Shown piece by piece: positions 22,600 through 35,649 of a DNA stretch of 64,000 bases. Below the pieces are notes generated by a model that saw nothing but the letters and a program-made list of their open reading frames with translations, had not been told where the DNA came from and ran no database searches. Position 1 is the first letter of the stretch. The number at the start of each line of letters is the position of its first letter. A program made the position numbers and the translations under genes. The DNA comes from Tyto alba (Eukaryota; Chordata; Aves; Strigiformes; Tytonidae), in NCBI RefSeq assembly GCF_018691265.1, contig NW_024881283.1, positions 10,969,731 through 11,033,730 on the forward strand. The letters run 5' to 3'.

Positions 22600-22905
22600 T
22601 GGAAAATTTGATCCATGCTAATTACGCTGAAAAAAGCCCTTCTGATAACGAGTATGAAATGGAAGTGTAGATAATACTCATCTCTGAGTGCCATTAATCT
22701 TTAAAACTGGAACAATAAGTGAAAACACTGCAGGGCATATGAAGCAAGGTGTGATTCACATCTGCTCCTCCGTGGCTGCTGCCTGATTTATTGGCACAAG
22801 GCAACTTTCCTGCACTGTTTCAACAGAGCTGCATTACATAACACCACGGACTGTTTTGCTTGCCTATATCAATCAAAGTATCTCCTCGGTGTTTTTAATG
22901 ATCTG
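22600..22905. promoter_or_regulatory. enhancer-like block with octamer-variant and TCF/LEF sites
   Basis: AT-rich block after the GC-rich minisatellite region. It contains ATGCTAAT (22615-22622), a POU octamer variant overlapping TAATTA, an ACAATAA SOX-like site, and AATCAATCAAAG with a consensus TCF/LEF core ATCAAAG (22872-22878). No credible coding exon. Confidence 0.35.
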
Positions 22906-23954
22906 CTGTCCTTCTTCCCCTGGTGCAGCTCGGGAGCACAGGAGACAGGTCCCCCAAACCCACGACTCCCTCCCAGTTCTCAGCCCCTCCGGAGACACCT
23001 CTTCCAGCCTGGCCGTGATACCAGCCCGTGACAGGAGGGACGAGGTTCCCCAGCCCGAGTGCACTGGTGGGGCAGGCCAGGAGGGTCTGCCGTGACCCAC
23101 GCCACTCTGCACCCCACAGACCCCCACAGGCCAGAGGCTCATTTTCTATCCCTGGAGGGCAGGTGCTTGCTGGTGCACCGCTCGGAAGCACCCGGGGTGC
23201 CTGTCTGCTCCCTGCACTGCACACACACGCGCTCTCTAAGCCAGAGCTCCAGGTCCTCTGCCACCCAGACGTACCGCAACTGTCTTCACATTTGATGACT
23301 TTCATTTTCAAATGTCTCTCTCGGGGATTCGCTTTCTTTTATTTAAATTGTGGATTTGCTGAAGTGACCTTTTAGCTGACTGAGGAGAGGTGGGCAGCTG
23401 CTTCCCATTGCAGTCCCAGAAAGACTGCTGACCTGTGGCTTTGAACAAGTTCAAAGCATTGCTTGCCTTTTGGCCATACCCCTCAATAGAGCCTTTGGAT
23501 GGATTTTTCTCCCACACTCCTGAAAAGACATCATCAGAGACATTTCCCCACACAGGCTCTTTAATATTTACACCGACTTTGTGAACAGATAATGTATTCC
23601 ACCTTTTTTTTAGCCTTTTAAAAGCACACACTCCTTCTCGTAGCGCAGTTGCAGGAAGCAGAGGCTGCTGCGTGCAGGCTGCCTTGGAAGGCTAAGAGGA
23701 CTAACAGATCTGGGGGGGAATGCAGAGTGCTCTGAACTGTGCTCACTTGCCTGCAGCTTGCAGCACCATCCGGCAGCATCCTGGAGCAGCCGCAGAGCTG
23801 GAGTGGCCCTGCTGAGTCCCATGTTTCCTGCCGCAAAAGAGTCCTTAAAACCTTCCTCCCAGTACTGACGAAGCCCAAAGCTGGTCATCTTGTTAGTTGG
23901 AAGACAACCCAAATGCAAAATAAAATGCTTCTAAAAACTGTCCCATAGATTGCC

Positions 23955-24353
23955 AAGCATCTTATAAAGCCTGGCCATGGGCACCAGCAAAACACATCAG
24001 ACCAACCTGATGAGATGCATCTGTGGGTCCTGAGGGAACTGGCAGATGAAGTGGCTAAGCCACTATCCATCATATTTTGAGAAGCCGTGGAAGCCCAGTG
24101 AGGTTCCCACTGACTGAAAAAGGGTTAACATAACCCCCATTTTTAAAAAGGGAAAAAAGAAGACCCGGGGAACTACAGGCCAGTCAGGCTCAGCTCTGTA
24201 CCTGGCAAGATTGTGGAGTGGATCCTCCTGAAAACTATGCAAGGCCAGGCTGGATGAGGCTTTGAGCAACTTGATCTAGTGGAAGGTGTCCCGGTCGGTG
24301 GTAAGATGATCTTTAAGGACCCTTCCAACCCAACCCATTCTATGATTCTGTGA
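23955..24353 (+). mobile_element. CR1 LINE fragment, 5'-truncated and internally deleted
   Basis: The left part translates, in broken frames, to a CR1 reverse-transcriptase region: ELADEVAKPLSIIF, then ITPIFKKGKKEDPGNYRPV, then VPGKIVEWILLKT. It then jumps directly into the CR1 3' end (GCCAGGCTGGATGAGGCTTT, ... CCTTCCAACCCAACCCATTC) and finishes with the terminal ATTCTATGATTCTGTGA. The family 3' end and lack of poly(A) identify avian CR1. Much of ORF2 between the two parts is missing. Confidence 0.9.
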
Positions 24354-24359
24354 ACTGTT

Positions 24360-27300
24360 CATGGGGGCAAAAATCCATCTTCACCTTTGGAGATGACGGG
24401 ACACAGCCTCAAAGCAGGAGATTTGATTCTAAGCCTGTATAAGCTGCAAGCGTTACCTGCCTGCTGAGGGCAATGCAAACCTCCCTGTCCCCTTCTAACA
24501 CGGAAAAGGTGGTGGAGGACCAGGGGTCCCTGGCCAGGTGGGACCTCTCCAAGTCTGGTCAGCTTTCCCACTGCATCTCTCGCAGAAGCAGGTGCCAGAC
24601 CTGTTTCAGGAGCCGTCCAAGGAAGGACGAGCCCAGTCTCTCCTGCGAGCTGCTCCAGCGACTGATGTCCCCCTGCTCCGGGGAGCAGCTCCTTGCTGAC
24701 GGTGGCGCTGGCTGCCGCAGCGCGGAGCACCGGCCGCTCCCGGCCCAGGCACGGCCCCGCGGGCTCGCCGTGGGGTTGAGCCGCAGCAGTCCTGGGACAG
24801 GGGTGGGTCAGCAAAGAGAGGCCCAGGGTAGGAAGGCCAGGGTGGGCATGCCCAACAGCGAGGGTCCCCGGGTGCGGGACTTGTGCTGAGGGCTGGGGCA
24901 GTGAGGGCGCAGGGGCTGTCTGGGGGGTGAAGCCAGGCTGGGAGGGCTGGCCTGAGGTAGCCCCTTAGGTGGGCCAGTGATGACAAGAGTGGTGAGGCAC
25001 ACAGCTGCGCAGAGGGTCACATTTTTTCAGTCCATGTTGCCCTAACAAACAAATGTCCCAGGATGCAGACAATAATGTTTTTATGAGACTCTAAATTCTA
25101 AACTCAAATGCTCTTTGTAGTGGACTAATAGCCAACACGTGGCCCTTCGTCTCATGCTGAACTTTTGTGGTCCTACAGGGGAAAAAAGGGCCCTGGTGAG
25201 CATTTACACTGAGCACTTTGTTCTCACAGATTTGTAGAGCAAAGAGAATAATGTATTGAGACTCTCAGCCCGTGCCAGTTTGGCTTCATTTGTCCTTCTG
25301 AACTTGCCCTGAGAGATAATGTTTCCTTCTAATCTGCTGCCGTCCACCTACAGCAGGGACCCAGTGAATAATTCTTCCAAACAAGCCTTTATTCTTAAGA
25401 CTCTATCTGGCCCTAACCCTTTCTCCCCCCTTACAGAGTAATTGTTGTGTTCATTACATGATAATAGCCCGAGCTGTATTCCAGCCCACACTTGCCATGG
25501 CCACACAAACAAGGTTCAGGCTGCACTGCTTTCAGGATAATGCTGCTCATTTGGCATTATTTGAAAGAATGTGCCAGGCATCTGAGCACCCGGCACGCTC
25601 ACTTTGCCGGCCTGCCTGCGTCAGATCACAAGTCAGATACAGTGGCTTTGCTCTCCACAAGAAACCAGCACATCCTCCAACAAGCTAAGGCTTTCTTTCC
25701 ATGCATGATAATAAATGACTGTTATACTCCCATGGGAAGAAGACACAAGGAAGAGGAAACAAGAGTCTTATCAGTCTCTGGTTAATGTGACAAATCTTTT
25801 CTATTCTTTTCTGTTCAGGTACTTATGTCACCCTTTCACAATGATATTTTAGTAAGTCTGTGTAAGCTTCACAAATTGCCCTTTATAGCTGTAGGAGATG
25901 GAAAGCTCCAGGGGATGAGCAATGTACACACTGAATGCACAAGAAACCCCTTATCTACTCTGCTCCTGGAAGTCACTCTCTTGGGATATCTGAACTGGGT
26001 GCCCCTCTGAGAATACCCAAGCGATTTCCCCCTGCTGTAGAAAGACATTGACAAGATCAGCACTGGCTTCATGGTGCCTTTCAATGGGATAAAGCTAAGC
26101 TGAGGTCAGATACTGTGGTCAGGCACTGACAGGAGGCTTTGTTCCTAACTCTGCTCCCAAGCTTAAGAAATGGGTAAGGGTCACTCACTGATACCTCCCA
26201 GGAAGGCTGGTGAAATGAAAGCCTTCAGACTGGACTGGCCTAAACCTTGGAGTTGGCTGACAGTGTTCCTTTGCTAAGGGGAGCCTGGCTGAGTCAAGGA
26301 ATTACTATTATTTACTGCTAAGTAATGAGTTAGCTCAGGCTGACATTTATATTGCATGCAAGTATCACACAGCATACGGCAGCCGCTCAGGCTGCAGGGA
26401 CATGGTGGTGCAGGGTGAACACCTGCATGAATATGTGAGCACATACATGTGCATGGCGAGGGTATTTAGGAGAATGCATGCAGTGGTATGCATCCTGAAC
26501 GCAATCTGTGCGGGCTGTTCCCAAACTAGTTTATGCATGGCAGGGGGGTTTCTCTCCAGAAAATGTAAGAAAAAAACCTCTCACATGCAGGTTCACACAC
26601 GAGCATGTATATGCAAAAACATGCAGGTATCTGCCATACACATTCACACTCGGTACGGGTACAAGATTGCTAACATCTCAAAGCAGTGGTGAAAAAACCA
26701 GAAAGGCACTGAAGGAGGCTTGGCTTCCTGGGTCTGTGCTCAGCGCTGTGCGCTGCAGCGCCTGCAAACGCCCTGCCTGCCCCAAACAGCAGCACAGGCA
26801 CCCACATCGCCCTCCCAGGCTCTGCCCTGCTCCCAGGGCTGCTCCTGGGCTCGCAGAGCTGTCCAGGGAGCGGGAGACAGCCCCGCACAGCACAGCTTGT
26901 TCCGAGAGAGCAGGCGCTCAGAAAACCTGAGCAGGAGAGGCAGTGTCCTTTGTGTATCATGAGGCTGGACTCCCGCCAAATTCCTCTGCACCCACTGCCT
27001 CGATTAAATGCGTCAATCATTTCTTGGCAGTCCAAGCTCCCGAGAAGGGTTGAGAGGCAACTTCAGACAGTTCAGTCACTTTCATTAAAAGGTGGAAAAT
27101 ACATGCTGAGCAGGAGCTGAGAGCAGGGCCAGGCTCTGCCAGTGCAGAGCACAGGGCTGCTGCTCCCCTTCTGCCAGGGAAGGGAAAGGGGCAGCAGAAA
27201 ATGAACCTTCACATGGTCACCGGCTCTGTCAGCGTGTGAAATACCCCGATGCCTACTGTTCAAGGACAGCCTGCAGGGCTGTGTGTGTGGGTCTTGGTGG

Positions 27301-29320
27301 TGTTGGGTGAGTTGGAAAGCTGAGGGGGAGCGTCAAGGCGAAGAGGAGGCAGGAGTGTCCGTGCAGGGCGATCCAGCGCGGGTGGGCAGGGGGCTGGGGC
27401 AGGCAGGGGCACAGCTCTGATCCCCCGGGACTGGACCATGGGGACAAACATCTGCTAGCCTAGGAGGTGTTGACAGCAGCGCACCCACCAGCCACTCTTC
27501 CAGTCAGCATATGGGACTGGAAGGGAATTGGTGCCCATTTCTGGGGCGGAACGCAGCTCGACGCCAGTGCAGCCGCTGGGGTGCTGGGTGGGACGGTGTC
27601 CGCGCTGTGGGGTGGCACCTGGGCTGCCATGGCAGGGCCAGCAGTGCTGGCACCGGGGAGCAGCAGAGCTCTTGGGAACAGAACAGGAAAGTCTGGGTGA
27701 CTCAAAGATTCCTGGCACGGGACATGGCTGGTGCCAGCTGAGCACAGCGTGAGAGAGGAGGACAAGTGGGCAGGGACCCGCTGGAGGTGTTCGGGCAGAA
27801 AAATGAGGGCTCAGGAGCAGGGACAAGGGGCCTGGGAATGCCCGTCGAAAGGGGTCCGAGAGGGTCACTCTGGCAAGGCCAGGAGGGGGCCAGGCCACCA
27901 AGTGGTGGCAGGTCCAGGGGTGGTGAGGATAGAAGATGCAGTTATTCCTGTTTCACAAGCCAAGACAAAAAGGATGTTGCATGAGAACAGAGACTTTAAC
28001 TGCTCGGGTTTGCCCACAGCCCCCCACAGCCTGGCATGGCCAGCAGCCCAGGCCCCAGCCCGCTGCGGACAGAGCCAGCAAGTGAATGGCTCCTGGGATG
28101 CCGTGCTCTGCCCCGGGGCCAGGGACCTTCCTGCTGGCAGATGCCCCCCACTGCCCTGGCAAATGCTGGGGCCCAGCTGGACTACCTCTAGCCCCGATTC
28201 TTCCTGGCCCCCAGCCAGTGCTTCCTCCACCGACAGGGATGTTGACGTGTGTGCAATTACTGTACGCAGTCAAGCCCAGAAAACCACCTCCCTGTGTGAG
28301 GACACCAGTGTCCCTAGAGGCTCCCCCACGTCCCTGCGCAGCCCTGCTCCAGGGGCTCCTGAAGAGCTGCTGCACGCCCACACTGCTCCCACCCAGGCAG
28401 TTCTCATCTCCTCGCCTGCCTCTCTGCTTCTTCCCCTTGCCTCTGCCTCCTCACGTAATTGCTTTGATCTTCACTCCAGGGGCTCACTGTTAAAAATTAA
28501 TGTTTCATGGATGTTGCTGCCCATGGCTTGAAAAATGGCTTTTCTCCCCCAGGTAGTGGCTCGCACCAGCTCCTGAATGACTGCTCAGCTCTGCGTTAAA
28601 CAGATGGGGACAAAACCTCCTGGGCTTCTTGTGCCTCAGTTCAGGGCAGGATGGGACCTGCTCTTGCCTGGCAGAGCTGAGCTGAAGTAGGGGGAAGCTG
28701 TGACCATGCCACGGTCCCCAGGCTGTCCCAGCAGGCTCTGCCAGTCCCTGGAGCAGCCCTGCCCGGGGTTCAGCACTCGGTGGCTCCCGCCAGCCGTGCC
28801 CGCAGCCCTGGGGCTCACCTCTGCTGCCTCCTCCACATTGGTGAGAAAGGAGCCGTGGGTGGGCCACTGGGGCTCATTCCCCTGTAATTAGCAGGAGGGC
28901 TGGTGCAGGCTGGACCGTGCCGTGCCCTCCATGTGCTCTCGGTGGGGCTTTCTCCGCAGGTTCCTCAGCACCCAGGTGGCAGCAGCCAGTGGAGAGCACT
29001 GGTTCTCTGAGCTTGAAGCAGAGAGGTATGAACAGCGGTGCTTTCCTTGTCTCCCCTCACGGGCTGCATTGTCTGGGCTTTGCTCCCAGTGCCAGGCCCC
29101 CCCGGGGTCCTGCCCCATCTCTCGAGCTCCTCTTTGCTGGGGGAGGCTGCTCGGCGCACAGCCTCAGCCGGGAGCAGTCGAAGGCAGGCCCGCAGCCCGG
29201 GGCGAGCACAGCCTGGGAACGGTCCTCTCTCCTGTCCTGCCGGGTGTTTTGGGAGGGAAGGGATGCAGCGCCTGGGGCAGCGGGGTGGGTGCAGCAGGAA
29301 GTCAGGCTTGCTGAGCTGGG
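24360..29320. other. intergenic, gene-free
   Basis: Mixed GC-rich and AT-rich single-copy DNA. No convincing exon. It includes a perfect 10-bp palindrome TTGCATGCAA at 26352-26361, inside a short AT-rich block (26,280-26,370) with ATTA-type sites. Long ORFs at 27.7-28.5 kb are overlapping frames in GC-rich DNA with no family resemblance. Confidence 0.45.
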
Positions 29321-32300
29321 TGTGTAGCATGTGGGGATGCTTGTCTGGGCTCCCAAAGCATTTTCCAAACACTTTAATTATAGTGATTTATATGGCAAAA
29401 GTGTGGGGGCGAGAGCTTGGGAAAGGCATTAGCAGGTTTGTTCTGAGGGCTCTAATCAGAGGTAGGTGATGGGGGGTAGGGAGGGTACAGCACTGGGGCT
29501 GTACCTTGAACTGCAGCATCAGGACAAGTTTGAAGGACACAGAACCTCCCAGCCATGCCTGGGATGTGCTGACAGCATCCCTGAGGCCTCGGTGCATTGT
29601 GTGCTCCTGCAGGAACAGCCCAGAATACCACCAGACACCCTGCACCCATCCTCAGCATGGCTCCTGAGCCCAGGCCCGCAGCACCCAGCCTCCTGGGGGT
29701 CCTTCCCCACGGCCAGTGGGGCTTAACCCAGCAGTAGTCAGTGGGGCTGTAGTCAGCCCCACACACAGCACCGGCACAGCCCATGCATCCCCAGCAACAG
29801 CAGAGGAGAAACATGAGGCCCCTTGTCACACGAGGGTCTTTACTAGATAGTCACCAGAAAACAATCAACAATTGACCAGTAACTCAGTATTCTCCTCTTG
29901 TGGGTGTTACCTTGAAAATTAATAACCTCATCTGTTCTTATTTGGTACAACATTGTTCTCTTAAATCTCCACCATGTTACATGCATGTACCCACAGACAA
30001 ATTTCTGCAGCTCCCTGGCAGCCTAAAGCCCCTGGTCTCCGCACAGAAACACCAGCTCCCCCAAGCCCAGGGAGCCCAGCAGCCAGGACAGCACTGCGGG
30101 CAGCAGAGCTCACCCAAAATCTCAGCCTCCTCCAAGCCTGATTTGCTCCAAGGAGACTGTCACTCCTACAGAGTCCTAACTACACTGAAGGAAGCAAGAG
30201 AAATACCAGGCTGCTGTCATGGCTGGTGGCAACAGCCCAGCCCCAGGCACAGCATGGGGGCGGCAGGGCCAGGCCATGGTTATCAGCTGGTGTGGAGACG
30301 CAAGCAGCATTGGAGTAGTGGCTCTGACCCCTCCGAGCTGCCCTGGCAGCATGGTCGGAGCACATGTCACCCCTGCTACAGTCCTGCTTCTTGGCCTGTT
30401 TTCTGATAAACAAACTTTTCCTGTCCTTTTTGACACTGATGTTTATTGATGTCTGAAATCCCTCACAGCCAGGTCTGGCCTCAGATGGCGCATCCCATGG
30501 CTGCAGAGCAGAAGTGGGGAGATAGGCAGAGCCAGCTCCGCTTCACCAAGATGCCCACAGCCTCCCTAACACGCTCGCTCCCAGACGTGCCAGGGTGGAT
30601 GCTGGCAGTGTCTCCCAGTGGAAACATGGCATTAAGGACAGAGTGAAAAAAGAGAGTGCTTGAAATAAACCTACCTCTGCTTCCCGAGGCAGCCGCTTCT
30701 GTCTGTGCAGGCAGTGCTGAGGATCCCCAGCCTCAGCCCTGTGCTGATGGTCCTCTCTCCCAGGGATTGTGGGGCAGCAACCATAAATGGCAAAGGCTTT
30801 ACCCTCAGCCTTGGGGCCCAGCACTAGTGTCCTCAGAACACAAAGACATGAGCCCATGGCAGCAGGATGCCCCCAGTTCCCACCAGCAGCTCGTCAGCAA
30901 GGGCAGGAGGCACCAGCGGGAAGTCAGGGCTCCAGAGGTCTGAGCCAGGAACTCTCACACCCAAATCCCATCCAGAGGACACCTGCACTAAAACCACACG
31001 GACAGTGGCTAGCAGACCATTCTGCCCTACCTGGGGAGAATTTGCTGATTAAGGGATAAGCAATCACTTCTCCACCCACAGGCTCACCTTATCACTTAAT
31101 TGAATCCAATTGACTGAGAAGCTAAAAGCAGCCCTGGCTTAGAGCATTGTAGATGGTGCCTGGGAGCAGGGCAGCATGCTGAACCCTTAAAAGCATTGGC
31201 ATCAAGGGCAGAGACAGTCTTGCTCTCCTAAAGTGTCTCACACATCGTTATGAGCAGGAACCAGCAGCAGCAGGGCAGTTCGAGGGGAATATTATTTATT
31301 GCATTTCAAGTCTGCACAACCAACCTCTTATTCTTGCCCCCTCTGCCCTCAGTGGGCAGACTCTGCTCCCACATAGATTGCAAGGGAAGGAAGTGTGCAT
31401 CTGCAGGGCAATGTGGGAGCAGCCTGGCTCTTAAGTGGTCTAACCACTAGCCCACACTGCTGGGAACGGAGCCCAGAAAACCTTCTGCCCAAAGACAAGC
31501 TTGTGTGTATGAGCGGCTGCATCCAGGGTCGCCTGTGAACATGCATCCACCAAGCAGTGCCGGAGAGGGGGGATCCAGGAGCAGCTGTACCACAGCTGTC
31601 CCCTATAAGGGAAGGGGGCACAGACACTAGGGTCCTTCCAGGCATGGGGAGAAGATGGGGAGGGAAGCACAGGCACAACGGGCGCCTGCACAGCCTCCGC
31701 AGCAGCCTTTGCTTTGCGGAGTCATGCCCGAGGTGGGAGCCGGGCAGGGGAGCCAGTGCTTTCTCAGCAGCCGGCGGACAAGTCCCTGGGTGCAGCTGAC
31801 ACAACACTCCAGGGCTGCAGAGCTGGGGCATCTCCGCACCAAGTAACAGCATGTGCTCCACAAACAGCTGTTTTGCAGCGAGCCTGACTGCGGGACATCC
31901 CAGGGGCCAGGGAATCTATCCTGGCACTGTTTGCAATGCCACTGCCCAGGTGTGGTCAGTCTTTGCTCACCTTGCACTTGTCTTTCTGATTTGGTTCCAT
32001 TTTTCAGGTATTCAGCACTGACATCCCGGCAAAAGACATTGCATATTTTATTAACTCTGCTACTTTCTTCTCCACTAATTAAAATCAAATTATATCTGAT
32101 GCACACTGCATACTTTGCAGTGAAAGCAACCTGCTTTCCCATTCCGCTCTCTGGAGCCTTTGTTGTTGAAGCAATTTATTTAGCCCGCTGAGTTGAAAAG
32201 AGTGTAGCCCTGCAGAGACGATGGGGATGCCCGAGGACCCAGCTGGCTGGAGCCTCTCCTGAGCTCACTTTTAGGGTTCCTTGCAGGCTGGGACCAGGGT

Positions 32301-35300
32301 CCCCCAGGGCTGGGAGGAAGAGCATCAGTGCAGTATCCAAACAGCCTCCCTCCAAGCTGACAGGGAGGAGAACCGGCCCAGCAGCTGGGGAATGTGAATG
32401 CTGGTGGTAGCAGAGGCTGTGAAGGGCCACGAGTGCCCAGGCAGATCTCCAGCCATGCCTCGCCACCCGTGGAGTGCCAGTGCTGACTGACCAGCTGCCC
32501 CATCGCCCCAGGAGGTGCCTGCCCTATGAGACCCGGGGGGCACAGCATAGAGAGGAGAATGGATACTCATGAGCCTCAGCCTGCTGTGTCAGGGACCTTC
32601 CTGTGTTACCCTCTGGCACTGAGTAGTTCATTAATTCTTCTCTATTCCACGCTTTAAACGGGACACAGACTTGTGAGTGCAAAGTGCTGCTTTGCTGGGC
32701 ACAGTGGTGCACATTGCTGCATTCAGCAGGCAGCTGCTGCCGGTGTCACAGCCCTCACAACTTTGCCATCAGCTCCTTCCTCCAGCAGGTGACAAGCCTG
32801 CGCCTGGGGAGAACTGCGAATGGCACACAGGCTGCAGTTCACGTCCCTCTTGCCTTGGGCCAGCACACGGTAGCATCTGCCCGGGTCCTGTACCCAGGGA
32901 GAGACCTGGCCCAGCAAGGCGCAGTTCACCCAGCGGCATGTGAGTGGGAAGGGTGATCCCAAGGGAACTGAGCCCAGCTGACAGCAAGCAACACGGCTCA
33001 CAGGGAGCTGAGCAGCAGCAGTCACCCATGCCCTGGGCTCTGTTTTGGGTCTATCTGTGTCCTCTGCCATGGGCCTGGGCACCAGCACATGCAACCAGCA
33101 TATCTGGCTGTCTGAGAACCAGGAGGAGACGAGCTGCTTCGGGGCGTGCTTCAGCCCTGAGCAGATCCAGTCCCCGGATGAGAGTGTGGTGTGACAGGCA
33201 CGGGCAGCACAGCACCCGAAGCAGCCCCCTCACTGGAGGGTCTTGTCAGGCATTGCGGCCAACAGCACTCCACGCTGCACCGGGGAGGCACCTACTAATT
33301 AGTGCCTTGGCTCCTGTAGCTCAGCACAGGACCTGGGCAGACCTTGTCCCTCTGCTTGGCAGTCACAGGCAAGTCTTTCTGCCCAGATGCACTAAAATGC
33401 AGGTACTGGGTCCCTAGGCAACACAGCGAGTGGCTCAGCATGGAGCAAGCCTCACCATAAAGGACCTTGGGAGAGAGGGAGAAGTGCCCCAGGCCAGCCC
33501 CTGCCCTGTATTCCCTTAATGAAGCCATTACACTTGGATTTTTTTCTTTAGGGAAGGGGTAGAGTTTCTGTGAAAAGACAAGACTTCCCCTGTGGCCCCT
33601 GTGCCGGTGCTGGCAGGAGCCATGTTTGGAGTAATACATCATCAATGGAAGGTAACTAATGATATATTGCCCTAATACATCACCATAGCAACAGTGCTCT
33701 AATAATGTATTATTCTAATGTGTTACCCAAGCGCACGGTCTTCCCGATGATGTATGGCTGGGATCGCTGTGCTCTGCCAAGCCCAGATGCAACAAAGCTC
33801 TCCTGACTGCCAAGCACCCTCCTTGGAGCAGTGCCTGCCACCACACGCGATGCATTGGCTGGCTGCAGGCAGGCTCACCCCTCCTCCTCCGGCAAGGGAC
33901 ACCTCCTGTCGCACGGGGGACTTCTTGTCACTGACGGTCATCTCACTCAGTGAAAATGGTGTTTGGGAGCGTGCAGTGTATTTGAAAATAACGATGGTGG
34001 TCAAGATGCTGTTTCTGAGGTGGTTGCTCAGACTGTGGGGAAACAGGCTCCGTCATGGCAGCTGTGAAGGGGTGTCTCATCTCCCCCCAGTCCTGCCAGC
34101 ACACACTGTTCTCCCTCTTCTCTTTCCCCACTGGACCCCATCTCCCCACTCCCCTGTACCTTAACTCCAGCAACAGGCAGTAGGGGACATGCAGGGAGGA
34201 GTGTGAGACTGGGCAAAGGGTGACGGTGCTGCAGAGTTTGGTCCCACCTCCCTGGGCACCCTCAGAGGTGCTGCCTTGGCACCCCAGAGTAGAGGTGCTC
34301 CTGAACTCGGTGCACCAAGGCTCCCTGCACTGAGCTGTGCTCAGGCCACACGCACCTGGGCAGCCACGACCACAGCCCTCCCCTTCCCTTCTCAGAGCAG
34401 AGGTGCAGTGTCTCACTTGCGGAGCTTTAGCAGACAATTTGTAAAGCATTCCTTTTCTGGCATTTGAAAAGTTCAGAAGGGGAAGTGACGGGCTGGTTTG
34501 TGCATTTCTCCAGCCCCTTCCAAGGTAGCGAGGCTGCACAGCTCCCTGGGATTGCTCATTAACAATGAAAATACCAGCTGGAATTCTCCTGCCACCCGTT
34601 ACAGGGACAGCATTGTTTCCAATTCACACTATCTTTTTGACCATTCAAATGCCATTAATTCAGTCACCCCAATGCGTAGGACAGTTATCTGAAATGTTTT
34701 CCCAAACAGCTTAGTGACTATAGAGCAACAATTCATGGAATTGCTCGGGGACATCTGTGCAAAGCAACGCACAGCAAAGAGCTCGCAGCCAGCTGAATGC
34801 TCTCTGTGTGGACCCCAGATTCCACAGAGGAGCAGGGAAGCCGGCAGACAGAAAGACTGAATGAATGGCAGGAGAAATCATTTCATCTATGCAAATCCAT
34901 GCCAAGCTCTCCACACAGCTGTTGTCAGCGGGGAGCTCTGCCCCTCTGGACTGACATGTAAGAAGATTTTATTTTGCACCGAGGTGCTCCCTCTGCCAGA
35001 CCAGCAGCCGCTCATGGCACAGGGACTGCAGCCACCCGTGTCCGTGGCCTGTGTCTGCAGTCCACGGGCGCCTGGGGCGAATCCTCCCTGGCAGCGCTGC
35101 ACAAGGAGCAGGGCTGAGCGGGGGGCTCTGCAGGATGGCACTCACTGCCCCTCTGCTCTGAGATGCCCAGGCCTTGGAAGCCCCTGGAGAATGGAAGCTA
35201 ACTACCAGCTTAAAGCTAATGACACACACAGCCTAATCCTTCATGGACCATAAGAGGAGCAGCAGCACTGCCTGGATCAATACCTGACTGTAGTGATTAT

Positions 35301-35490
35301 AGCAGCAGTGAACGGGAACCCTCTGGGGACCTGAAGCAAACCCCCAGAGTCACCTCGCAGCACCCACCTGAAGGGAGCCCTGTGTTCCAGAGCAGGAGCA
35401 AAGTGGGACAGTGACTCCTCGAAGCCAACCTTGCCAGCATCAGACTAATGGAAACCAGAAAGAGAAGTACTACATGAGAAAAGTAGAAAA
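29321..35490. other. intergenic with small AT-rich islands
   Basis: No gene recognised. Short AT-rich blocks stand out at 29,350-29,460 (ACTTTAATTATAGTGATTTA), 32,020-32,180 (ACTAATTAAAATCAAATTAT) and 33,630-33,725. The last holds CCATAGCAAC (33683-33692), an RFX-type X-box half. Another X-box-like half, CCTAGGCAAC, is at 33413-33422. Confidence 0.4.
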
Positions 35491-35494
35491 GTAC

Positions 35495-35649
35495 TACCTG
35501 CCCTCTCCCTGGAAGAGTTCAAAGTCAGGTTGGACAGGCCTTTGAGCAGCCTGGTCTAGTGGAAGGTGTCCCCGCCCATAGCAGGGGGGGTGGGACTGAG
35601 TGATCTTTAAGGTTCCTTCCAACCCACATCATTCTATCATACGCTATGA
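35495..35649 (+). mobile_element. CR1 LINE 3'-end fragment
   Basis: Matches the CR1 3' UTR order: CTGGAAGAGTTCAAAGTCAG, then GGCCTTTGAGCAGCCTGGTC, TAGTGGAAGGTGTCCC, GTGATCTTTAAGGTTCCTTC and a degenerate ATTCTAT terminal repeat. A short, 5'-truncated insertion of about 155 bases on the plus strand. Confidence 0.92.

Noticed and set aside
21819..22670. 283-codon plus-strand ORF
   Set aside because: Its middle is the G-rich minisatellite and its end lies in an AT-rich enhancer-like block; no domain.
27731..28531. 266-codon plus-strand ORF
   Set aside because: Low-information GC-rich sequence with open frames on both strands; no splice or domain support.
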